Assembly: GCF_007558815.1 (NCBI RefSeq)
Contig: NZ_VLTJ01000029.1
Coordinates: 124,001-188,000, forward strand
From: Verticiella sediminum
Lineage (GTDB): Bacteria; Pseudomonadota; Gammaproteobacteria; Burkholderiales; Burkholderiaceae_B
Direction of reading: 5' to 3'
DNA: 64,000 bases
Below are positions 17,495 through 26,772 of the stretch, in pieces. The stretch's first letter is position 1. Each line of letters opens with the position of its first letter. Both the position numbers and the translations under genes were made by a program. Below the pieces are notes generated by a model that saw only the letters and a program-made list of their open reading frames with translations, was not told where the DNA came from and did no database searches.

Positions 17495-18187
17495 CTAACC
17501 TTCGTCCACCTGATTCATCGTGTAGAGCAGACGATACCGGTCAAATGCAGCGTGATCGCCGAGTTCGAGCACGCGCCACGATGCCATCTCGGCAATATCA
17601 TGCATTGCGGCCGCGAGGTCCTTGTCGTGTCCCGCCTCGATCAACATTGCCCAGTCTGAGGATCCGTCCCGATGCCCCGTGACGCGTACGGCATCCATGC
17701 GGGCCCTCAACTCGGGATCGTTCTCCACCAGCCACACACTGCCGATGCACGCATGGCGCGACAGTGCCGGCAACACCTCGTTCACCAGGCACTGACGCAC
17801 GTCATCGGGGGCGCGGCCACCACGATTGACGCGGATCACTCCCAAGACGCCGCCAGTGCCGCGTCCGAAGCGCGCCACAACCCGACACGTAACTCGAACC
17901 GGGTTGGCATACCAGCCACGGCGCTGGCGGTCTTCGTCACTCACCTTGCCGAGCAGCGCCAAATACGCAGGATCGAGCAACGCTCCCGACGTGGACGTCT
18001 CGAACAGCACCATGTGACTCGCATTGCCCTGAATGCGCTCGTAACAACGCCCTGATAGGAAAGTGGTGCCCACACGGCTCGGCATGTGGTCATGCAAATA
18101 CCAATGCAGCCATTCTTCTGTCACCTGTGGCGCGATATCGAACCAATACGCCAGGACACCCCGTGATGTGCGATTGTTTTCGGGCAC
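17495..18187 (-). CDS. Dimeric alpha-beta barrel (DABB) family-like protein, unknown function
   Basis: A 230-residue protein with a GTG start and a strong GGGAGG site. Its N-terminal part carries FDIAPQVTEEWLHWYLHDHMP, a strand-helix pattern with a W-Y-x-x-[DE]-H-x-P core seen in EthD/DABB-like proteins. A similar motif is found in the product at 19639-20271, and both flank a Bug receptor gene, so they are likely diverged relatives in one pathway. DABB proteins often bind or isomerise small catabolic intermediates, or act as cofactor-free oxygenases. No catalytic assignment is possible from sequence alone. Confidence 0.65.
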   Translation of the reverse strand: MPENNRTSRGVLAYWFDIAPQVTEEWLHWYLHDHMPSRVGTTFLSGRCYERIQGNASHMVLFETSTSGALLDPAYLALLGKVSDEDRQRRGWYANPVRVTCRVVARFGRGTGGVLGVIRVNRGGRAPDDVRQCLVNEVLPALSRHACIGSVWLVENDPELRARMDAVRVTGHRDGSSDWAMLIEAGHDKDLAAAMHDIAEMASWRVLELGDHAAFDRYRLLYTMNQVDEG

Positions 18188-18316
18188 TGCCTACCTCCCT
18201 GAGAAGCCCCGCTAGGCGGACGAAACTTCCGTCAGCTTGGAACATTCGGCGCAACGCGACGGCCTTGCCGGGGCGTTCGTTGCAGCTCAGCGCGCAGCAC
18301 CTGGCCCGATGGACTG

Positions 18317-19351
18317 CTACAGCGAGATACGGCTTTCCTCGATGACGCGTCCATAACGCTCGGCGTCGGCGGCCAGGAACCGGGCGAACTGGTCAGATGT
18401 CGCGGACCAGATCTCCGAGTACAGCGCCTTGATTCGGCTTTGCACCTCGGGGCGCTGATATGCCTTGTTCAAGGTGGCGTTGAGCAGGTCGACGATCTCG
18501 CGCGGCGTATCGCCGGGGGCGAACACGTCTCCCCACAGCGGAAAATCGAAGTCCTCGATTCCTGCGATTTCGCTCACGGCTGGCACGTCGGGAACCGTCG
18601 CCACGCGCTGCCCGGCCGTCACTGCCAAGACCCGGAGCGAGCCGCTCATGGCGTGCGGCATTGCCGTCGACAGCGCGCCAAAATGACATGCAAGCTGCCC
18701 GCCCAGCAGATCGGCAAGCACCTGGCCGCCTCCTTTGTAAGGAACGTGAACCAGCGCTGTGCCGGTGCGCAGCCCCAGCATCTCGCCAGCAAGATGGCCC
18801 GGCGTGCCGACACCCGCAGAGGCGAAGGTCACCGCTCCAGGGTTATCCCTTGCGTCAGACAGGAGATCCTCCAGCGAGCGGTATCGGGATTTCGCGGAGA
18901 CCGCAATCGCATGGGTAATGCTGTAGACCGGCACGATAGGAACAAGATCGGCGAGCGGACGATAGCCCAGGTCTTTGATCAGATGCTGACTGATCGATAT
19001 CTCGGTCGTGTTTCCCAACAGCAGCGTATAGCCATCTGGCGCTGAACGTGCCGCGACGCGGGCAGCGATGCTGCCGCTGGCGCCGGGCAGGTTCTCCACG
19101 ACGACCGACTGGCCCAGGGCACCCTGCAACGCCTCGGCGGCAATACGGGCCGATACGTCGGCGCTGCCGCCAGGCGCGTAGCCGATCAGAATCCGAATCG
19201 GCTTGCCGGGATACGCCCGGAGCGGGTTGGCGACTGCGTGCTTCGCCGGGAAGGCCAACGATGCCAACCCGAGAGCGCCAAGCCGGCGAACGGCATTTCG
19301 TCGCGCATGCCGCAACTCGAACCGATCCGAGACGTCGCTCATGAGGCTCAT
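18317..19351 (-). CDS. Bug/TctC family periplasmic solute-binding receptor
   Basis: A 344-residue receptor of the Bug family, with the fold's marks: IRILIGYAPGGSADVSAR near residue 60, VVVENLPGASGS, ARSAPDGYTLLLG, VTFASAGVGTPGHLA and HVPYKGGGQ. The Arg-rich N terminus before a hydrophobic stretch ending in an Ala-containing cleavage region (residues about 10-43) suggests Tat or lipid-free Sec export. GGAGA precedes the ATG at 19351. Bug proteins bind carboxylates or amides and feed TctAB-type carriers; no TctAB gene lies in this window. It probably binds the substrate or an intermediate of the surrounding pathway. Confidence 0.9.
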   Translation of the reverse strand: MSLMSDVSDRFELRHARRNAVRRLGALGLASLAFPAKHAVANPLRAYPGKPIRILIGYAPGGSADVSARIAAEALQGALGQSVVVENLPGASGSIAARVAARSAPDGYTLLLGNTTEISISQHLIKDLGYRPLADLVPIVPVYSITHAIAVSAKSRYRSLEDLLSDARDNPGAVTFASAGVGTPGHLAGEMLGLRTGTALVHVPYKGGGQVLADLLGGQLACHFGALSTAMPHAMSGSLRVLAVTAGQRVATVPDVPAVSEIAGIEDFDFPLWGDVFAPGDTPREIVDLLNATLNKAYQRPEVQSRIKALYSEIWSATSDQFARFLAADAERYGRVIEESRISL

Positions 19352-19638
19352 CTTGTCTCCATGCGAACAGGCTGATCGACTCTTATAGGAATTCACTTCC
19401 CATTGCCTGGCATGAACTTATAGCGGCCTGCCTCGGCAGGCAATCGCGATTGCGCAAAGCCCTCTTTCGCGATGGCAAAAGCCCGGCGGCCCTTGGCATT
19501 CCCCTCCGAAAGGTGTCGACCCTTGATGGACGACGAACGAGCACTTTGCCATATCAAAATTGTCTGCGCCCGATCGTGCGACATAGGATTTGATCCTGTT
19601 GCCGCCGCCTTGCCGCGCCCCTTGCGGCCCAGGAACCC

Positions 19639-20271
19639 ATGCCCATTGCTACGCACGATTCGACTCGCCCGTATGTCTGGATCGGATTGATGAACCATGA
19701 TGGCGTGTCCGTCGAGACTGCGCGCAGTTGGTGCAGGACGGTGCTCGCATCATGCATGCGCGCATCGGAGCCGGACCCGGCGCATGGTCTGTACGCCGCC
19801 TTCAACATGAGCCGGCTCGCGCTGGTCGCGCCATGTGACGCGCCGCCCAGCCCCGATGCGCAGAGGTTGCCCGTCCCGCCGGGATCGGCCTTCAGGCAAG
19901 AGCTTGGCGAATTGACTTATGAAAAGCGCCAACGGGGCGCGAACGCTGCCGGGCATGAGCGAATACTCTACGCCGTTCGCTTCAACGTGCCCGACACATG
20001 GACCGATGAGTTCGATCGCTGGTATGAAGAAGAGCATATACCGATGATATACGGCTGCCGGCATTGGGCCATGACGCGCCGATACCGCCTTCACCGCGCC
20101 GGTGAAGGCGATGCAAGCCACCTCGCGCTGCACTATCTATCCGACGCCGGCGGTCTGGACGCGCCTGAACTCCAGGCGGCGCGGCAGACCCCATGGCGCA
20201 AGAAGTTCCTCGAGCAGGACTGGTTTACCGCTGTAGACAAGATCGTCTATTTCCGCCTCGGAACCGCGTGA
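19639..20271 (+). CDS. EthD/DABB-like protein, unknown function
   Basis: A 210-residue protein. The second half carries FNVPDTWTDEFDRWYEEEHIP (near residue 115), an EthD/DABB-type strand-helix motif shared in form with the product at 17495-18187. The first half may be a second, degenerate copy of the same fold, starting at YVWIGLMNHDG. AGGAACCC sits ahead of the ATG at 19639. It is the first gene of a plus-strand unit (19639-24810) divergent from the Bug gene at 18317-19351. The function is unknown; a role on a ring or keto intermediate is a guess. Confidence 0.65.
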   Translation: MPIATHDSTRPYVWIGLMNHDGVSVETARSWCRTVLASCMRASEPDPAHGLYAAFNMSRLALVAPCDAPPSPDAQRLPVPPGSAFRQELGELTYEKRQRGANAAGHERILYAVRFNVPDTWTDEFDRWYEEEHIPMIYGCRHWAMTRRYRLHRAGEGDASHLALHYLSDAGGLDAPELQAARQTPWRKKFLEQDWFTAVDKIVYFRLGTA

Positions 20272-20358
20272 CCGCCGGCCTGGCATCCTGCCGATCGGAC
20301 TTGCCCTGGCCCCAGGTCGGGCCCAGCCACTGCCGCACCAACTCATACGCGACAAGCC

Positions 20359-21912
20359 ATGCAACTGCCCGCGCGCCAGACTTCCCGTATTACCACCGAC
20401 GTGATCGTGGTCGGCGGCGGCGGCAGCGGGTTGGCCGCCGCCATCGAGGCCGCGGCTGTGGGCCGCCGCGTAATGTTGGTGGAGAAAGGTCCTCGACTCG
20501 GCGGGACGACGGCCTGGTCGGTGGGGTCCATCAGCGCAACCAATACTCCGCAGCAACTGCGACGTGGCATCCTGGACAGTCCTGACGCTCACCTGGAAGA
20601 TCTGGAGAAATTCAATAGTGTGCTCGGCCTGAAGGGGAACGCCGCGCTGAGCCGGACCCTGGTGGACAACGTGCCGGAGACCGTACGCTGGCTGATGTCC
20701 ATGGGAGTCGAGTTCTTTGGGCCGATGAACGAACTGCCTCATCGCAAGCCCCGCATGCACTTGGTTCTCCCCAACTCGCGCGCGTACATCTACCATCTCT
20801 CACACCGCGCGCGCACCCTGGGTGTTGATATACGGACGTCCACTCGGGCCATCGCACTGCTGACCGAACATGGCGCCGTGCTGGGCATACGCTGCGACAC
20901 GCCGGACGGAGCGCTCGAAATCCTGGCTCGAGGTGGGGTCGTGCTATGCAGCGGAGACTACAGCGCTAGCCAGCATAAACGCGCCGAGCACCTTGGGCTC
21001 GGCATGGCGGACGTGCAACCGGTGAATATCCGAAATACCGGGGATGGTCATGACATGGTGCAACAGGTGGGCGGCCGGCTCATCAACTCCCACCTGTTCC
21101 TGGCCGGCATCCGCTTCGAGGCTCCTTCTGCAAAGTGGCTGCATCGTCTTCCTCCCTGGCGCATCGTGACGCGCGCCATGCGCTTCATGCTCGAGGCACT
21201 GCCGGGCGCCTTGATACGCCCGCTGGTCATGAGTTTTCTCACCACGGTCCTCGTTCCTTCTCCGAAGCTGCTTAGACAGGGCGCAATCCTGGTCAACGGC
21301 AACGGGCTGAGGTTCTGCGATGAGCTCGACTCCCCCGGCCCCTGCATCGCGCAGCAGCCCGGCCAAGTCGCCTATCTGATTCTGGACGCGAAACTCGCCG
21401 CACGGTTCACAGGGTGGCCCAACTATGTCTCGACCGCGCCCGGCCTGGCTTACGCATCCATCGCCGACTACAGAAGCAACCGTAAGGACATTTACCGGGA
21501 GGCCCCGAGCCTTGATGCCTTGGCGAAGAAAATCGGCGTTCCAGCCGAAGCGCTGGCAAGAACCGTCGCCGAACACAATCGAAATATGGGCACCAATGCC
21601 GAGACCGACTCGCGTCGCGCGCTGGACGAGGGCCCTTACATCGCGCTCGGGCCCGTGCGTTATTTGATCAATTTCACAGATGGCGGCGTGGCAGTGTCGG
21701 ACAACCTCGAGGTACTGGGCGCCGATGGCCAAGGCATACCGGGCCTTTATGCAGCCGGCTTCACCGGCATGGGCGGCGTCTTGTTGGAAGGGCATGGCCA
21801 TCACTTGGCCTGGGCATTTACGTCCGGCCGCCTGGCCGGTCGCCGCGCCGCCTACCGGGCGGTGACCGACGACATTCCCGAGGCCGCACACGCCGCAGCG
21901 CCCTCCCACTGA
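20359..21912 (+). CDS. FAD-dependent oxidoreductase, 3-ketosteroid dehydrogenase/fumarate reductase-like
   Basis: A 517-residue flavoprotein. The dinucleotide fold reads DVIVVGGGGSGLAAAIEA (14-31), followed by LVEKGPRLGGTTAWSVG, a substrate-cap region, and the C-terminal FAD contact with GLYAAGFTGMGGVLLEGHGHHLAWAFTSG. The size and motifs match the flavoprotein branch holding 3-ketosteroid-delta1-dehydrogenase and fumarate reductase. It probably desaturates a ketone or ring next to a carbonyl. It differs from the flavoprotein at 4855-6270 in length and in lacking a small membrane partner. It is followed by a Bug receptor in the same direction. Confidence 0.85.
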   Translation: MQLPARQTSRITTDVIVVGGGGSGLAAAIEAAAVGRRVMLVEKGPRLGGTTAWSVGSISATNTPQQLRRGILDSPDAHLEDLEKFNSVLGLKGNAALSRTLVDNVPETVRWLMSMGVEFFGPMNELPHRKPRMHLVLPNSRAYIYHLSHRARTLGVDIRTSTRAIALLTEHGAVLGIRCDTPDGALEILARGGVVLCSGDYSASQHKRAEHLGLGMADVQPVNIRNTGDGHDMVQQVGGRLINSHLFLAGIRFEAPSAKWLHRLPPWRIVTRAMRFMLEALPGALIRPLVMSFLTTVLVPSPKLLRQGAILVNGNGLRFCDELDSPGPCIAQQPGQVAYLILDAKLAARFTGWPNYVSTAPGLAYASIADYRSNRKDIYREAPSLDALAKKIGVPAEALARTVAEHNRNMGTNAETDSRRALDEGPYIALGPVRYLINFTDGGVAVSDNLEVLGADGQGIPGLYAAGFTGMGGVLLEGHGHHLAWAFTSGRLAGRRAAYRAVTDDIPEAAHAAAPSH

Positions 21913-21960
21913 CAAGAAGAACGGCGCCACATCCGCATCGACACTCATAAGGAGACGACC

Positions 21961-22995
21961 ATGGAAACCCGCAAGCAAAGAGCACCAGCCACGACCGACG
22001 CCATCGCACCTCCTCGACGTCGTGCCTTGTCGAGTTTGATCTTTGTTGCCGTCGGCACCCTGCTCGTCGTGGCGTATTCTCCGGCGCACAGTGCTGACAA
22101 CCGGCCCATCCGGTTGGTGGTTGCGTACTCGGCAGGAGGCAGCATCGACCTTGCCGCACGGCGCATCGCCGACGAGCTTTCGGTACGACTTGGACAGCAG
22201 GTCATTGTCGAGAACCGTGTGGGCGCCAACGGCGTCGTCGCCAGTGAATATGTCGCGCGCTCGACGCCCGACGGGACGACGGTGCTTTTCACAACGATGC
22301 CGGCACACGCGGGCAACCAATCCGCCTACAAGACCCTGCCCTATGACACGATAAAAGACTTCGCGCCCGTAACGGTATTGTCGATCGTCCCGCTCGTATT
22401 GGTTGCCCGTCCCACTTTGCCAGCGAACAACTTTGACGAGCTCATGCGGCTGGCCCGAGAGAAGCCAGGTCAGATCAACTATGCGTCGTTCGGCATTGGC
22501 GGTACCGCACACCTGGCAGGCGTGCAAATGAATCTGCTCGGCGGAACCGAAATGAGCCATATCCCGTATAAGGGCGGCGGCCCCGCCATGGCCGACGTTG
22601 TCGGTGGCCACGTGGACCTTTATTTCTCCGGCGTGGCATCCGCTCTGCCGTACATCAAGGACGGCAGGCTCAAGCCCCTGGCGGTGTCCAGCCGGGAGCG
22701 GGTCAGCTCGTTACCCGATACCCCTGCGATCGCCGAAGTGCAGGGCTTCGAAAGCTTCGAGGCGGTCGTCTCACCCATCATGCTCGTGCCCGCCAGGACA
22801 CCCAGACAGACGATAGACAGGCTACACGCGGCAACGCTCAAGGTCACGCAAACAGCCAAGTATCGGGAGCAGCTTGAAGCGGCAGGAGAAGGCGAACCGC
22901 GCGCGACGACGCCCGACGAATCCAGAGCCATGCTCGAGAATGAGGTCGCGCACCTGGCCGGCCTGTTCATGGCCGCCGGCATCCAGCCCGAATGA
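21961..22995 (+). CDS. Bug/TctC family periplasmic solute-binding receptor
   Basis: A 344-residue receptor with a long N region (about 20 residues) before a hydrophobic signal helix ending near VAYSPAHSA. The Bug motifs are clear: IRLVVAYSAGGSIDLAAR, VIVENRVGANG, ARSTPDGTTVLF, INYASFGIGGTAHLAG and HIPYKGGGPAMAD. AAGGAGACG precedes the ATG. It lies 48 bases after the flavoprotein gene and before an MmgE/PrpD gene, so it is probably cotranscribed with both. The ligand is unknown but is likely a carboxylate handled by this cluster. Confidence 0.92.
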   Translation: METRKQRAPATTDAIAPPRRRALSSLIFVAVGTLLVVAYSPAHSADNRPIRLVVAYSAGGSIDLAARRIADELSVRLGQQVIVENRVGANGVVASEYVARSTPDGTTVLFTTMPAHAGNQSAYKTLPYDTIKDFAPVTVLSIVPLVLVARPTLPANNFDELMRLAREKPGQINYASFGIGGTAHLAGVQMNLLGGTEMSHIPYKGGGPAMADVVGGHVDLYFSGVASALPYIKDGRLKPLAVSSRERVSSLPDTPAIAEVQGFESFEAVVSPIMLVPARTPRQTIDRLHAATLKVTQTAKYREQLEAAGEGEPRATTPDESRAMLENEVAHLAGLFMAAGIQPE

Positions 22996-23032
22996 ACTCG
23001 GACGCGCTCGAATCGCCGGCAAGGGAATCCTC

Positions 23033-24412
23033 ATGACGCTCTCGCAGCTTTCGACCATTGCCCGCTTCGTGGCCACTGCGCCCGAACGCGCGCTTGCCGC
23101 CGACGTCATCGAGACGGCCAAACAATGCCTCGTCGACTGGACCGCGGTATCCCTCGCAGCAAGACATGACGCCGGGCCGATGGCGACACGCCGTCTCATC
23201 GAACAATGGCATACGCATGGACAGGCATGCAATCTCTACGGCGACACAGGGGCGGCAGCCCCCATGGCGCTGGTCAACGCAAGCTTGTCGCACAGCCTGG
23301 ACTACGACGACATGCATTTTGCCACCACCTTCCATCCAAGCGGCCCCACCTGGGCAACTGCCTTGGCGATAGGTATGGACCGAGGAGCGACCGAGGAACA
23401 GATGCTGCGCGCGTTCGTGACGGGTTATGAAGTCGGCGCCACGATGGGGTGCGGCGACGTGGGCCCACGCCTGGCGGATGCAGGCTGGCACCCTACAGGC
23501 ATTCTCGGACATTTCTCGGCTACATCTGCCGCTGCGGTGTTGCTGCGCCTGCCGGCATCGCAGATCGCAGTCGCGCTGGGCTTGGCGGCGACCCAGGCGG
23601 CCGGCCTGCAGGCTTCGGGCGGAACGATGGCCAAGCCCTATCACGTCGGCAAATCGGCGATGAACGGGGTACTGGCCGCCGAACTCGCAGCACTGGGCAT
23701 GGATGCGAACACGCGTTTGTTCGACGAAGCAGAGGCAGGCTTTCTGAGCGTGCTGTTCCAGCGCCCCGCGGCCGCCAGTTTCGACTCGCTCGGGAGAACC
23801 TGGCAGATACGAGGCAACACCTTCAAACCCTATGCATCATGCCAGCTCACCCATGCCGCGCATGAAGTCGCGCGCGGACTCGCAGGCAGGCTCGAGCGCT
23901 GCATGCTGCGTCAAGTTCGCGTCTGGGTTCATCCGCTGGCCATCAAAGTCGCAGGCCGGCCTGGTGCATCGACGCCCATGGAGGGAAAATTCAGCATTGC
24001 CTATTGTGTAAGCCTGGGGCTGCTCGGCCATGACGCAGATATGACCGGTTTCTTGCCTGAGCGTATAGCGGATCCCGATGTTCGCAAGCTTGCCGCCATG
24101 ACCCGGGTCATCCCCGACGACGACACGGAGCGTTGTGCCGCCCGCATCGAGCTCGACCATGGTGCTGCTGGCGTCGTCCGCGGGGAAATCAATGCGGTCC
24201 GTGGCAGTCCTGGTCGCCCCATGACCTGGAACGAGCTTGAAGAGAAATTCCTATCCTTGACAAGACCGATACTCGGCGACTCGGCTGCACAATTGCTACT
24301 GGTTCTACGCAATTTCGAACGGCCTGGACAACTGGCCGAGTTCGTTCGCATCGTCAGAATGACCCGTGATAATGCTATTGCCGGTACAACCGCAACGGAG
24401 ACGCAGCGATGA
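23033..24412 (+). CDS. MmgE/PrpD family protein
   Basis: A 459-residue member of the MmgE/PrpD family, which holds 2-methylcitrate dehydratase and cis-aconitate decarboxylase. The family blocks SLSHSLDYDDMHF (near residue 85), HPTGILGHFSATSAAA and the FKPYASCQLTHAAHE segment are all present. The ATG at 23033 was preferred because AAGGGA lies ahead of it and the family's usual start (a short amphipathic helix) follows; the longer in-frame extension lies in the receptor gene's region. It may hydrate/dehydrate or decarboxylate a hydroxy di- or tricarboxylate arising from ring cleavage. Confidence 0.88.
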   Translation: MTLSQLSTIARFVATAPERALAADVIETAKQCLVDWTAVSLAARHDAGPMATRRLIEQWHTHGQACNLYGDTGAAAPMALVNASLSHSLDYDDMHFATTFHPSGPTWATALAIGMDRGATEEQMLRAFVTGYEVGATMGCGDVGPRLADAGWHPTGILGHFSATSAAAVLLRLPASQIAVALGLAATQAAGLQASGGTMAKPYHVGKSAMNGVLAAELAALGMDANTRLFDEAEAGFLSVLFQRPAAASFDSLGRTWQIRGNTFKPYASCQLTHAAHEVARGLAGRLERCMLRQVRVWVHPLAIKVAGRPGASTPMEGKFSIAYCVSLGLLGHDADMTGFLPERIADPDVRKLAAMTRVIPDDDTERCAARIELDHGAAGVVRGEINAVRGSPGRPMTWNELEEKFLSLTRPILGDSAAQLLLVLRNFERPGQLAEFVRIVRMTRDNAIAGTTATETQR

Positions 24413-24810
24413 AAGTCACTGGAGGATGTCATTGCGGCCACGTGTCGTACGAGGCCGAACTTGATCCTGAGAATGTATCCATCTGCCACTGCACCGATTG
24501 CCAGATGCTGAGCGGCTCTGCTTACCGTGTGTCGGTGCGGGTACCCGTGGCAACGTTCCGGCTGAACTCCGGCAGTGTCAAGGTTTACCTGAAGACTGCG
24601 CAGAGCGGCGCCCAGCGGACCCATTCATTCTGTCCAGAGTGCGGCAGCCCGGTGCACTCGGCCGACCCGAACGAGCCAAAGACCTATTCACTGCGGGTGG
24701 GCTGCCTCGACCAACGCGCTCGGCTTGCGCCGCGCAGGCAGATTTGGTGCCGGTCAGCCGTGCCTTGGTCCGGCAATATCGAATCGGTACCGGGCGTTCC
24801 CACACAATAA
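24409..24810 (+). CDS. GFA family zinc protein (glutathione-dependent formaldehyde-activating enzyme-like)
   Basis: A 133-residue GFA/Mss4-fold protein. The zinc ligands of the family are visible: CHCGHVSYE (residues 7-15), CHCTDCQ (26-32) and FCPECGSP (near 74-81). Members bind two zinc ions; the founding enzyme condenses formaldehyde with glutathione, but most paralogues have no known reaction. It overlaps the MmgE/PrpD stop by four bases (ATGA), so it is the last gene of the plus-strand unit. Its role in this pathway is unknown. Confidence 0.88.
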   Translation: MKVTGGCHCGHVSYEAELDPENVSICHCTDCQMLSGSAYRVSVRVPVATFRLNSGSVKVYLKTAQSGAQRTHSFCPECGSPVHSADPNEPKTYSLRVGCLDQRARLAPRRQIWCRSAVPWSGNIESVPGVPTQ

Positions 24811-24898
24811 TGGCCCGAATGCGCCAGTTCCGCCCAGGTGGATGCTGGCGCTCATCGCGGCGCGGATAGGCCGCCGATGGTCATCGGTGCAGGGCACA

Positions 24899-25888
24899 TC
24901 AGTTCTTCAATTTGAGACCGGCCGCCTTGACGACCTCCGCCCACCTCGCCATATCGGCCCTCACGAACGCGGAAAACTCCTCCGGCGTTAGATCGATGGG
25001 CGCCAATCCTTGCCTGGCAAGGGTTTCCTTGACCTCGGGCTGACGCAACGTGTCCGCCGTCTGAGCGTGCAGCGTCGTGAGTACCTCGGCCGGCGTCCCG
25101 GCCGGCGCGACGATCCCATACCAGTATTCCAGCACATACTCCGGAATACCTGCTTCCACGAACGTGGGAACGTCCGGCATAAGCGACGTCCGCTCCCGTG
25201 TGGACACCGCGACGACGCGTAGTTTGCCGCTGGCCGCCAAAGCCGTTGCGGAGGGCAGCGAGGTGAACAGCACCATCCCCTTCTGTGCGCCGATGACGTC
25301 CGCAAACGCCTGCCCGACGCCCTTGTAAGGGACGTGCGTCATCTTGGTTTTTGTCTCGTGTAGAAATAGCTCCGCTGCCAGATGCGCGCCGCTCCCTACT
25401 CCCGCCGAGGCAAAGGTCAGGGCCCCGGGTTGCTCGCGGGCCAGTTGGACCAAGTCGGCCGCCGTTTTTATGGGTGAACTGGGATCGACCACAAGCACCA
25501 TGGGCGTGGAGGCCAGCGGCGTGACCGGAATGAAGTCACGATCCACATCGTAGGGAAGATCGGCATACAGGCTGGGATTGATACCGATCTCGGAAGTCGA
25601 ACCGATCATGAGCGTATGGCCGTCCGGAGCCGAGCGCGCCGTGAATTGCGCGGCGATCGATCCCGCCGCGCCCGGCCTGTTCTCCACGACGACCGAAGTC
25701 CGCAAGCGTTCCCCCAGGCGCGGTGCTACGGTGCGCGCAATGATATCGGTACCGCCTCCTGGAGAGAACGGCACAATCAGGGTCACGGGCCTGCCCGTCA
25801 GGTCCTGCGCGTTCGCGCCAGGCATCATAACGGCACAAACGAACCCAGCCACCGCTACGACGAGAGCGGATGATTTCCTGTGAAACAT
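24899..25888 (-). CDS. Bug/TctC family periplasmic solute-binding receptor
   Basis: A 329-residue Bug receptor with a normal Sec signal (MFHRKSSALVVAVAGFV onward to NAQD, cleavage near residue 28). Motifs: VTLIVPFSPGGGTDIIAR, VVVENRPGAAGS, ARSAPDGHTLMIG, LTFASAGVGSGAHLAAE and HVPYKGVGQAFADV. A GGAGGG ribosome site precedes the ATG at 25888; longer in-frame starts have none. It converges on the GFA gene and closes the catabolic region on this side. The ligand is unknown. Confidence 0.92.
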   Translation of the reverse strand: MFHRKSSALVVAVAGFVCAVMMPGANAQDLTGRPVTLIVPFSPGGGTDIIARTVAPRLGERLRTSVVVENRPGAAGSIAAQFTARSAPDGHTLMIGSTSEIGINPSLYADLPYDVDRDFIPVTPLASTPMVLVVDPSSPIKTAADLVQLAREQPGALTFASAGVGSGAHLAAELFLHETKTKMTHVPYKGVGQAFADVIGAQKGMVLFTSLPSATALAASGKLRVVAVSTRERTSLMPDVPTFVEAGIPEYVLEYWYGIVAPAGTPAEVLTTLHAQTADTLRQPEVKETLARQGLAPIDLTPEEFSAFVRADMARWAEVVKAAGLKLKN

Positions 25889-26307
25889 GACTGTCCCTCC
25901 GGTGTTTTTCGTGCCCGCGTCCATGCGCGATGCATCTGGTTGACGGCCACTGCCAACCGGGCCGCGCTGCTCAGGAGCGGTGCGTAGACAATGCGCGCAG
26001 TTGGGAGCTGTAACGAGCTTGTGCGCTAAGTCTGGAGCAAAGCGTATTCGGTGGGCAATTTGTCATCGTCAAACCGGTACTTTGCGTGACCGAAATACCT
26101 TGCTTCGGGCGGCCGGGTCACGCGCCGAACGTCGCCGCAGCAACCTTGACGGACATGGGATTCTCTGGCCGCACTGGCATCACGGCGAGCGCCGTGTCTG
26201 GCCGTCGGGCCGGGTGCCCCGACGGGTGCCTTGACCGTGGTTGCCCGGCGTCCTGGTCGGCGTCCCTCTGGCGTCGTCTGGACGAACGGGGCCGATTCAC
26301 CGGGCGG
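25889..26307. other. 419-base gap without a convincing gene
   Basis: No open frame here has a ribosome site, family motif or codon pattern like the neighbours. The longest plus-strand frame crosses into the antisense of the SRPBCC gene and is Arg/Gly/Pro-rich, as expected of a shadow. The minus-strand promoter of the receptor gene should lie within the first 150 bases, but I could not pick a convincing -35/-10 pair. The gap separates the catabolic region from the TetR/SRPBCC pair. Confidence 0.5.
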
Positions 26308-26751
26308 CTACTGATGGATCTCGGGTTCCACCAGCGCCACGAGCTTGCGCAGCGACGCCTGCCAACCGAGGTAGCAGGCTTCGGGCGGGATCACGTCTGG
26401 CACGCCCTCCTGCTCGATGGACAGTTCCGTGCCGACCGACACGGCCTTGAGCGTCACCGTGACCTTCATCTCGCCCGGCAGGCCGGGATCATCGAAGCGG
26501 TCCGTGTAGACCAGTCGTTCGTTCGGCACGAGTTCGAGATAGACACCGCCGAAAGCATGGCTGGCGCCGGTGGTGAAATTGCGGAACGACATGCGGTGCC
26601 TGCCGCCCACCCTGGCATCCAGCTCATGGACGGTGCACAGGAAGCCGAAGGGCGGGAGCCAACTGGCCGCCGCGTCCGGCTCGATGAAGGCGCGATAGAC
26701 CTTTTCGGGTTTGGCCGCGACGACGCGATGCAATCGGATGGTGTTTGGCAT
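26308..26751 (-). CDS. SRPBCC/AHSA1 family protein
   Basis: A 147-residue START-like fold protein. It has the AHSA1 layout: a first strand with IRLHRVVAAKPEKVYRAF, the loop PFGFLCTVHELDARVGG, and a C-terminal helix with GWQASLRKLVALVEP. Such proteins bind hydrophobic ligands in a deep cavity; many are uncharacterised and paired with a regulator. AGGAG lies ahead of the ATG at 26751. It starts 21 bases after the TetR gene stops, so the pair probably forms one operon under the TetR operator. Confidence 0.85.
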   Translation of the reverse strand: MPNTIRLHRVVAAKPEKVYRAFIEPDAAASWLPPFGFLCTVHELDARVGGRHRMSFRNFTTGASHAFGGVYLELVPNERLVYTDRFDDPGLPGEMKVTVTLKAVSVGTELSIEQEGVPDVIPPEACYLGWQASLRKLVALVEPEIHQ

Positions 26752-26772
26752 GACATTCTCCTGGTGTGGCCT

